Shown piece by piece: positions 1-5,465 of a stretch of 6,186 nt of DNA (within the stretch, counting starts at the first letter, position 1; each line of letters opens with the position of its first letter). The notes below the pieces were generated by a model. That model saw only the letters and a list, made by a program, of their open reading frames with translations, did not search any database and was not told where the DNA came from. Position numbers and translations under genes: made by a program. The stretch is from Granulosicoccus sp964498925 (GTDB lineage Bacteria > Pseudomonadota > Gammaproteobacteria > Granulosicoccales > Granulosicoccaceae): NCBI GenBank assembly GCA_964498925.1, contig CAZCKD010000213.1:1-6186 (forward strand). The letters are read 5' to 3'.

Positions 1-1334
1 AACGGCGTGTCAGGCCATCGTGACGGAGACGCACGGCGAGTCCAGCCACCAGTAACAGATCCACCAAAACCTGTTGTGTATCCCGCTGAACCGAATTGAC
101 CGAAGCCGTTGGACTGACTAAATACCGCTACGGTGCCACCCAGCAATGCCAGACCAGCAATAGCAGCCATTGTTATTTTAATAACACTGTAAGGTCTTTC
201 TCCCCGAACCTTTCCTGTTCGACCGTTAACGACAAATCGATAGGTTTTACCCCGAAACTGAAAACCTGCAGTCCATAGAGGCAATAAAACATGTTTAAAC
301 GTTGTGTCACTGTGGCGTGTTTTTAGCGACGTGATGCGTTGTTGATCGCCACCGATGGAACGCTGCACATCCGTACGGATCACTTTATCCATTGTTTGCT
401 GCGCGATGTTGAACCCTTCATCCAGATCCACCTGATATACCTCACTACTAAACCCTGCGAGATAGTCTTCGGTATACGGCAGCAAGTTTTCAAGATCCCA
501 CGGGGCTAACCAGTCAGTGATTTTTCTGGGTAGCGTTTTAGTCGCCCCTACCAAGACATCATCGAAGTGCCTTGAGGTGCGACCACTGGCCGGATACCAT
601 CGAATCTTGGGTACGCGCCGGGTCCTTGTGACTCGTCGCCCTTTGACTGTTGTCGTATAGCGTTGGGTGACGTAATAAACTTCTCCTCTTTGCCCCCGAT
701 AGGATGTGGCTGTATCACTGTCGTATGTCCAATAAGGGATATAGACACCGTTTAGCTTTGCATCGCTTCGCGCATATTTCTTCAATGCATTGGGTGCAAA
801 CCAGCGTTTCTTAAGCCAGCTTTTATAGGCTTCTCTTGCCTGATCTGACGTCACCGCAAAAGGAAGTAACCCCTTGGGTTTTAACGTGGTCGAATCTGCC
901 GTCTGCGTCACTACAGAGGTGGCACAGAATGGACACTCACCCGCATGAATATGGGCATCCAGAGCAAACTGCGCCGCACAGTTAGGGCAAGCAATAATTT
1001 TGCTCGTGGGCTCTATACGATCTGAATTCTGCAGCTCACGAAGAGCAGCATGAAAGTCCAGCTCTCTTAAACGTTCTGCACTGTTTTCAATCTCATTCAG
1101 ATGCCCGCAATAGGAACATTCTAAGGAACGAGTGCCTACGGCATAGTTCAGCTCAGCACCACACTGACCACACGGAAAACGCTTTTCCGTTAATGCACGA
1201 GTCGTGGCCTCGCCGATTGAGTCAGCGTCCGATGTCTCTTTTGCCCAGTCGTATCGAGGAACGGGCTTAGTGCTCTTGGCACGAGTCGCCATTCGCTTAT
1301 CCAACTGAGACTGCAAGCGATCGCGCAGGCTCAT
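1..1334 (-). CDS. Double zinc-ribbon membrane protein, YdjG-like (partial, 3' end beyond window)
   Basis: The frame opens at ATG 1334 and runs without a stop to base 1, giving 444 residues with the C-terminus missing. Two four-cysteine zinc-ribbon units are visible: CGQC (55-58) with CSYC (73-76), and CPNC (116-119) with CPFC (134-137). A large soluble middle region follows, with aromatic-rich strands such as GVYIPYWTYDSD (about 196-207). A hydrophobic helix at about 384-405 (VIKITMAAIAGLALLGG...) is followed by a Gly/Ser/Phe-rich tail. This matches a family often annotated as 'primosomal protein N' / superfamily II helicase' or 'TFIIB-type zinc ribbon protein', but no helicase motif is present, so those names mislead. 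Bacillus YdjG, a partner of the SPFH protein YdjI, has a similar layout; the SPFH gene just upstream supports that comparison. An in-frame TAA lies eight codons upstream of the ATG, fixing the start, but there is no good Shine-Dalgarno sequence. The role is inferred to be a membrane anchor or adaptor for the SPFH protein. Confidence 0.85.
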   Translation of the reverse strand, partial: MSLRDRLQSQLDKRMATRAKSTKPVPRYDWAKETSDADSIGEATTRALTEKRFPCGQCGAELNYAVGTRSLECSYCGHLNEIENSAERLRELDFHAALRELQNSDRIEPTSKIIACPNCAAQFALDAHIHAGECPFCATSVVTQTADSTTLKPKGLLPFAVTSDQAREAYKSWLKKRWFAPNALKKYARSDAKLNGVYIPYWTYDSDTATSYRGQRGEVYYVTQRYTTTVKGRRVTRTRRVPKIRWYPASGRTSRHFDDVLVGATKTLPRKITDWLAPWDLENLLPYTEDYLAGFSSEVYQVDLDEGFNIAQQTMDKVIRTDVQRSIGGDQQRITSLKTRHSDTTFKHVLLPLWTAGFQFRGKTYRFVVNGRTGKVRGERPYSVIKITMAAIAGLALLGGTVAVFSQSNGFGQFGSAGYTTGFGGSVTGGWTRRASPSRWPDTP

Positions 1335-1392
1335 TGGATGATTAGCATTTGAGGGTTAATGGATATATTCCTTTCACTAAGATGCAGACAGC

Positions 1393-1424
1393 AGGTGCAG
1401 TCCTCATGGAAGAGAACTGCACCT
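1393..1424. repeat. Perfect 9-bp inverted repeat in the SPFH / zinc-ribbon gap
   Basis: AGGTGCAGT (1393-1401) and ACTGCACCT (1416-1424) are exact reverse complements around a 14-nt spacer. After one mismatch, three more inner pairs could form. The transcript would fold into a stable hairpin about 60 nt upstream of the zinc-ribbon start codon. No U-run follows on the minus strand, so it does not look like an intrinsic terminator. It could be an mRNA-processing or stabilising stem, or a dyad operator. Confidence 0.55.
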
Positions 1425-1449
1425 ATACCAGCGCAAGCTCAGTGCTGTC

Positions 1450-2559
1450 TCAAGACGATGGAATTGGAGGGGGCGTTGGCGCTGAAGTTCCCCATAGCTT
1501 GTCCAGAGCCGCCACAGAATTCGCTGGCTGCCATTCAGTCATATTCTGAGACCAAACGAGAGTATCCGGCTTCAAGGCACCCGAACTCACTTGCTGCTTC
1601 AAAAGATCGAACGCATAGGGTCCACGAGCGCTGCCATCAACAACAATATGAAAAACCTGCTGAACTGAACCAGGTACTGGAGGTGGCGTTCCTGTGCCTC
1701 CCGATGAATTCATATTGTGATTCATCTGATTAGCCATAGCTAAGCCGATACCCATACCGATACCATCAGAGGCACCACCACCGGGGTTTTGTGCCGCCGC
1801 TTCCATGGAAGTACCAGCCTGGTACTGCATGTAGCGATCAAGATTGCCCGTCATGCCCATGCTGGTTCGTTTGTCCAAGGCTTCCGACACTTTTGGAGGA
1901 AGCGAGATGTTCTCAACCAGAATGCGCGTAAGCTCTAAACCGTACTCACCGAATTCAGGTGCTATACGCCGGGTTAGAAACTCACCCAATTGATCATAAT
2001 TTCCGGCCATATCCAAAACAGGAATATTGGCGCTACCAATGATCGTTGCAAACCGTGAGGTGATTAAATTACGCAACTGAGAGCTAATTTCATCGGTGGT
2101 GAACACACCTTCGGTACCGACAATCTCTCGTATAAACAGCAACGCATCGGTTATACGAACACCGTATGTTCCGAAAGCGCGAATACGAAGACCACCGAAT
2201 TCACTGTCTCTTAACATCAAGGGTTGCTTAGTACCCCATTTAAGATCAGTAAAACGTCGGGCATTACAAAAATAGACTTCAGCCTTGAACGGGCTTTCGA
2301 ATCCGTGATGCCAGTTTTGCAGTGTGGTCAGTATGGGAAGGTTCTTGGTTTCAAGTTCGTAGGTTCCGGGGCCGAGCACATCGGCAACTTCACCCTCATT
2401 AACGAAAACGGCAATTTGCGCTTCACGAACGATCAGTTTGGCACCGTACTTTATTTCGTTGCCATAACGCTCGAACCGATACACCATAGTGTTGCTGGAA
2501 TCATCCGTCCACTCGATGACGTCGACGAACTCATTAAAGAGCCTGCTAAACAAACCCAT
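1450..2559 (-). CDS. SPFH/Band-7 family protein with C-terminal GYF_2 domain (YdjI-like)
   Basis: The product is 369 residues. Residues about 30-235 form an SPFH (stomatin/prohibitin/flotillin) domain of the YdjI or 'virion core protein' type, with features such as VREAQIAVFVNEGEV (44-58), LGPGTYEL (62-69), RIRAFGTYGVRI (125-136) and LTRILVENISLPPKVSEALD (210-229). No N-terminal membrane helix is seen; MGLFSRLFNEFVDVIEW could be an amphipathic membrane-binding helix. A Gly/Met/Asn-rich linker (about 258-290) leads to a GYF_2 domain (about 303-356) with the GPY core (313-315) and the W-x(6)-W pair (336, 343). The domain is flanked by TPPPVP (291-296) and TPPPIP (362-367). SPFH proteins oligomerise on membranes as scaffolds; GYF domains usually bind proline-rich peptides. 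The start is secure: AGGAG lies 8 nt upstream, and the gene begins 3 nt after the telA stop, so translational coupling is likely. Partners are probably the neighbouring TelA, XpaC-like and zinc-ribbon proteins. Confidence 0.9.
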   Translation of the reverse strand: MGLFSRLFNEFVDVIEWTDDSSNTMVYRFERYGNEIKYGAKLIVREAQIAVFVNEGEVADVLGPGTYELETKNLPILTTLQNWHHGFESPFKAEVYFCNARRFTDLKWGTKQPLMLRDSEFGGLRIRAFGTYGVRITDALLFIREIVGTEGVFTTDEISSQLRNLITSRFATIIGSANIPVLDMAGNYDQLGEFLTRRIAPEFGEYGLELTRILVENISLPPKVSEALDKRTSMGMTGNLDRYMQYQAGTSMEAAAQNPGGGASDGIGMGIGLAMANQMNHNMNSSGGTGTPPPVPGSVQQVFHIVVDGSARGPYAFDLLKQQVSSGALKPDTLVWSQNMTEWQPANSVAALDKLWGTSAPTPPPIPSS

Positions 2560-2562
2560 TGT

Positions 2563-3732
2563 TTAGACTCCTGCAATCGGTGCGGATTGAGTTCTCGCAG
2601 AAGCAGCCTTGAGTGTCTCTTTCAATTCTGCTTCCATCGTTTGTAATTGCTTTTCAGCATCAGCACGTCGACGCTTACCTTCATCAGCAATTTGCAAACT
2701 CTCTTCAACGGTCGCAATCAAATTCTCGTTAGCACGTCTAACGGCATTAACGTCGAAGACACCGCGTTCCAATTCTTCGCGAACCGTCTTGTTAGCGGTA
2801 CGCAGATTTTCGGCATTTTTTTCCAGCAGCTCGTTGGTTAGATCACTCGCAGCCTTAACACTCTTTGCAGCTTCAGCTGAACGGAAAATCGTGACTGCCT
2901 GAGCCAATTGCTGACGCCACAAAGGAACCGTATTAACCAACGTCGAGTTAATCTTGTTAACCAACCCCTTGTCGTTCTCTTGAATGAGTCGAATGCTAGG
3001 CAGGCCTTGCATAGCCACTTGACGAGTCAGTCGTAAATCGTGGATGCGTCGTTCTAAATCATCACGACCACTGCGTAAATCCCGAAGCTCCTGAGCTTTG
3101 AGCACATCATCTTCGCTGGCAGCTTTAACTTCAGCTGCAGGAATCATGTTCTCATCGATGAGCTTAAGCTTCTGCTCTCCAGCAACGATGTAAGCTTCCA
3201 GGTTATGAAAGTAATCGAGGTTTGCGCCATATAGCTTATCCAGTGATTTGATATCACGTAGCAAAAGCGTCTTGTGCTTTTCTAGATCGTCCGTGACGGT
3301 ATCAACTTGTCGACGAACACCTTCATATTGCTGAATAAACTTGGCAACCGGTGTTACGCCACCGAATATACGTCTGAAAAATCGCGCGAAAAAACCAGGC
3401 CGATCATTAGGATCAAAGTCTTCAACCTCGAACCCTCTTAAGACAGTCACCATGTCATTAAGAGAACGTCCCGCAGAGCCTAGATCTTTGTTTCGAACGC
3501 CCTCAAGCATGTTGTCGGAGATGGCCGTAAGTTCTTGCTGGGCTTTACTACCGAAGAATATAACGGAGTTACTGTCCGTCAGATCGATCTCTTCCATAAG
3601 GCGATCGATCAATTGACGCTCACCTAAGTCTGCTTTTTCATAAGGGACAATGTCATGTTTTAAATCGGGCAATAACTCTGTGCCCGGTAGCACATCGATA
3701 GTTTGCGCTACGTCTGTTTTGGTCTCGTTCAT
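2563..3732 (-). CDS. telA: TelA-family toxic anion resistance protein
   Basis: The product is 389 residues, typical for TelA/KlaA (toxic anion resistance family). It is soluble and almost entirely helical, with coiled-coil-like heptads, especially at 140-240 and 280-375. The family hallmark is clear near 236-277: TRQVAMQGLPSIRLIQEN followed by DKGLVNKINSTLVNTVPLW. A basic-aromatic patch, RPGFFARFFRRIFGG (111-125), could touch membrane. No signal peptide or transmembrane helix is seen. The family was named from plasmid tellurite resistance (kla/tel loci), but its biochemical action is not established; chromosomal copies are linked with envelope stress and antimicrobial tolerance. An upstream in-frame TTG at 3747 would add five residues, but it lies across the Shine-Dalgarno sequence, so ATG 3732 is preferred. 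The gene lies directly after the XpaC-like gene, a pairing common for this family, and overlaps the ribosome binding site of the SPFH gene. Confidence in the family is high, in the tellurite phenotype low. Confidence 0.92.
   Translation of the reverse strand: MNETKTDVAQTIDVLPGTELLPDLKHDIVPYEKADLGERQLIDRLMEEIDLTDSNSVIFFGSKAQQELTAISDNMLEGVRNKDLGSAGRSLNDMVTVLRGFEVEDFDPNDRPGFFARFFRRIFGGVTPVAKFIQQYEGVRRQVDTVTDDLEKHKTLLLRDIKSLDKLYGANLDYFHNLEAYIVAGEQKLKLIDENMIPAAEVKAASEDDVLKAQELRDLRSGRDDLERRIHDLRLTRQVAMQGLPSIRLIQENDKGLVNKINSTLVNTVPLWRQQLAQAVTIFRSAEAAKSVKAASDLTNELLEKNAENLRTANKTVREELERGVFDVNAVRRANENLIATVEESLQIADEGKRRRADAEKQLQTMEAELKETLKAASARTQSAPIAGV
2568..2572 (-). promoter_or_regulatory. Strong ribosome binding site for the SPFH gene
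   Basis: AGGAG on the minus strand lies 8 nt before ATG 2559 and overlaps the last codons of telA. It fixes the start of the SPFH gene and indicates efficient, coupled translation. Confidence 0.75.
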
Positions 3733-3739
3733 GGTTACT

Positions 3740-3745
3740 TTCCTC
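3740..3745 (-). promoter_or_regulatory. Ribosome binding site that decides the telA start
   Basis: GAGGAA on the minus strand stands 7 nt before ATG 3732. Because the alternative TTG start (3747) overlaps this site, the ATG is the better start. Confidence 0.7.
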
Positions 3746-3754
3746 AATATTCTA

Positions 3755-3797
3755 TAAATTAAAGGCCGTGCACCATACGAGGTACAACCACCACGGC
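3755..3797 (-). promoter_or_regulatory. Weak hairpin and promoter-like sequence upstream of telA
   Basis: The 71-nt gap between the XpaC-like gene and telA holds an inverted repeat, GCCGTG (3797-3792) and CACGGC (3770-3765), with a 21-nt loop. It is followed on the minus strand by an A/T-rich run. In the same place, TTGTAC (3787-3782) and TTTAAT (3763-3758) sit 18 nt apart as a possible weak -35/-10 pair (3/6 and 5/6 matches to consensus), which would give telA a very short leader. The two readings are alternatives; either could set telA expression apart from the upstream genes. Both are weak. Confidence 0.2.
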
Positions 3798-3803
3798 ATT
3801 ACG

Positions 3804-4652
3804 CTAGGTAACGCCTTCTTTTTCCAATTGCATCTGCAGAACTTCGATGTTCACGTCCAGATCAGATAAGTTGTTTTCTTTAAGCTTTGTTTGTTGTTCT
3901 GCTATGACGGTTTCAATCGTCGTCAGTACTCGTCGGAAGTTATCTTCCAAAGCGTGCGCCTCACCTTCCGTATGAGTTCTTGCGTAGCCTTCGGTCACTT
4001 GCTGAGCACCATCCAAATAAACTTTTAAAAATTTACGGGCACGTCTGGCATCCACCGGATCGCTTTCTATCGTGTCGAGGATACCTCTGGCATCCTTAAC
4101 GATTCGACGCAGCCTATCTTTAAATTCGATATTTCGAATCTGCTTGCTGGATTGCTCGATTTTTTCCAGTCTACCTTCTGCTTCGTCCAGCAGCTCTATC
4201 AACTCCTCTGTCGTAATTCCGACGGCCGCTATATCGGGATCCTTTCGGGCCGGGTCGAAGTCATAATACAAGTAGCAACCCAACAATGCAGCTCCGGCAA
4301 ACAAGATACTCTCTATTAGCGAGTGCCGACCGGAGGAGCCCAACCACGTCACGACGAACATACCAACGGTGACAAGCCCTGCACCAATCATCCGATATTG
4401 GATAGTACTTGCCCGCCGTCGCAGACGCCGTTTCTGCGCCTCGTTATCAAGGCGAATACCTTTTCGGATCAGCGTGGCTGCAGAGACAAACATGAAGAAC
4501 CCAACAGCCCTGGCAACAGCCTGAATAACTTCACCGTCTTGCAAGGCCTTGATAACAGCCAATAACAGTGGAAGCGCAAGAAAATACAGCAGCAATCCAC
4601 GCCACAGTACTTTGGGTTTTGTATCGGAATTTATTCGGGTTACGGAACTCAT
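3804..4652 (-). CDS. XpaC-like membrane protein (5-bromo-4-chloroindolyl phosphate hydrolysis family)
   Basis: The product is 282 residues. Four hydrophobic helices are visible at about 17-36, 46-63, 87-105 and 112-131. The loop between helices 2 and 3 is strongly basic (RKGIRL... KRRLRRRAS, 63-82), which by the positive-inside rule puts both termini and this loop in the cytoplasm. Residues about 145-282 form a cytosolic helical domain with EELIELLDEAEGRLEKIEQ (149-167) and end in the family-like DVNIEVLQMQLEKEG (266-280). This layout and the telA gene next door match the XpaC family, named after a Bacillus gene affecting X-phosphate hydrolysis; no catalytic motif is visible and enzyme activity is doubtful. 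The likely role is a membrane partner of TelA. The ATG has no Shine-Dalgarno sequence at a useful distance and begins 2 nt after the stop of a candidate small ORF, which suggests translation by reinitiation. Confidence 0.85.
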   Translation of the reverse strand: MSSVTRINSDTKPKVLWRGLLLYFLALPLLLAVIKALQDGEVIQAVARAVGFFMFVSAATLIRKGIRLDNEAQKRRLRRRASTIQYRMIGAGLVTVGMFVVTWLGSSGRHSLIESILFAGAALLGCYLYYDFDPARKDPDIAAVGITTEELIELLDEAEGRLEKIEQSSKQIRNIEFKDRLRRIVKDARGILDTIESDPVDARRARKFLKVYLDGAQQVTEGYARTHTEGEAHALEDNFRRVLTTIETVIAEQQTKLKENNLSDLDVNIEVLQMQLEKEGVT

Positions 4653-4654
4653 AA

Positions 4655-4741
4655 TTAAGTAATCAGCGCCTGGCAGGAAATTAGCCCGACAGTGGCGAGA
4701 AGAATGATGAATCCGATCACACGTTGAATAGGTTTTGGCAT
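4655..4741 (-). CDS. Candidate 28-residue membrane or lipoprotein microprotein
   Basis: An ATG at 4741 opens 28 codons ending in TAA at 4655. The peptide begins MPKPIQRVIG, continues with the hydrophobic run FIILLATVGLIS and ends CQALIT. It has a basic N-terminus (K3, R7), one hydrophobic segment (about 8-22) and LISC at 20-23, which fits a lipobox; if processed, only CQALIT would remain as a lipid-anchored peptide. Otherwise it could be a single-pass membrane microprotein. It fills most of the tpm to XpaC-like gap: it starts 14 nt after the tpm stop, and its stop is 2 nt before the next ATG. That tight spacing, together with the lack of a Shine-Dalgarno sequence for the next gene, argues that it is translated. 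Against it, its own ribosome binding site is poor, and so short an ORF can arise by chance. No family is recognised. Confidence 0.45.
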   Translation of the reverse strand: MPKPIQRVIGFIILLATVGLISCQALIT

Positions 4742-4755
4742 GCTTACATCGTCAA

Positions 4756-5424
4756 CTAGGTTCTTTTTAGGAGATAGACCCGTTCGTCCAGTGTTTCAAG
4801 GCCTCGCTCTTTAAGGTTACCGAGGCGCTCTGTCCCACTGTAGTGCTCTAGTTCGCAGATATCAAAGGCTGGGCCCAGTAATTTGCGAACGTTTTCATCT
4901 GGTACCGAAAACGGCGGACCTTTCATACGATTTTGATCGTAAGAGAACGTTATCAACAGCCCCCTGCTGCTTTTGGGCATCAAATGCGCCATATGTCTGG
5001 CGTATTCGGCTCTAAGCGCATCTGGCAATGCCACCATAGCAGCGCGATCAAAATAGGCGCTGCAGCCCTCCAGAGCGGCGGCGGGCAGTTTAAAGAAATC
5101 ACCCACCCAGATTTCTAACCCGCTGGCAGCGTTTTGACCGGCAAAAATCTGAAAATCCGGTACTTCCCGCACAGCGTATTCAAGCTCATTTTCAGTGAAG
5201 AATTGAATGGCTGCGCGATCGCTAAGCTCTACACCCAAAACCGAATGCCCCTGCTCGTGCAACCAAAGCATGTCGGACGTTTTTCCACACAAGGGTACAA
5301 ATACACCGCTACCTTCCGGTAGCTCCATAGCAGACCAATTATCCATCAACCATTTGTTGACGTTTTTCTGATGAAATCCGATTCGGTTATCGGACCAAGC
5401 TTTCTGCCAGTAAGCAGCTTCCAT
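4756..5424 (-). CDS. tpm: Thiopurine S-methyltransferase (bacterial TPMT, metalloid methylation)
   Basis: The product is 222 residues, close to the usual length of about 218 for bacterial TPMT. It is a class I S-adenosylmethionine-dependent methyltransferase. Family landmarks are all present: the N-terminal YWQKAWSDNRIGFHQ (5-19), the SAM-binding loop VFVPLCGKTSDMLWL (41-55) leading to GHSVLGVELS (59-68), YFDRAAMVALP (124-134) and GPPFSVP (169-175). Human TPMT methylates thiopurines; the bacterial enzymes are known for methylating selenium compounds to volatile products, and a pseudomonad tpm was found as a tellurite-resistance determinant. It is cytosolic. The start ATG has a weak GAG 7 nt upstream and directly precedes the conserved N-terminus, so it is secure. 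The gene starts 41 nt after the helicase-nuclease stop with no terminator between, and lies upstream of the XpaC-like/telA pair. No key residue appears missing. Confidence 0.95.
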   Translation of the reverse strand: MEAAYWQKAWSDNRIGFHQKNVNKWLMDNWSAMELPEGSGVFVPLCGKTSDMLWLHEQGHSVLGVELSDRAAIQFFTENELEYAVREVPDFQIFAGQNAASGLEIWVGDFFKLPAAALEGCSAYFDRAAMVALPDALRAEYARHMAHLMPKSSRGLLITFSYDQNRMKGPPFSVPDENVRKLLGPAFDICELEHYSGTERLGNLKERGLETLDERVYLLKRT

Positions 5425-5465
5425 ATCGAAACTCGTCGTTATGATGATTAGCTGGAAACGTCAGT

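Noticed and set aside
548..748. A minus-strand ORF of 66 codons.
   Set aside because: It lies in another frame inside the zinc-ribbon gene, whose own frame is open throughout.
1342..1407. A 21-residue minus-strand ORF in the gap before the zinc-ribbon gene, with hydrophobic stretches and its stop 7 nt before the next ATG.
   Set aside because: It has no Shine-Dalgarno sequence, starts inside the hairpin loop and lacks a clear signal or membrane segment; chance is the simpler explanation.
1359..1733. A plus-strand ORF of 124 codons.
   Set aside because: It lies almost wholly antisense to the SPFH gene and its 3' gap, has no recognisable protein features and no ribosome binding site.
2224..2646. 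A plus-strand ORF of 140 codons spanning the telA-SPFH junction.
   Set aside because: It is antisense to two well-supported genes, and its product resembles no family I recognise.
3733..3747. A TTG start that would extend TelA by five residues.
   Set aside because: The TTG overlaps the GAGGAA ribosome binding site, which is well spaced for ATG 3732.
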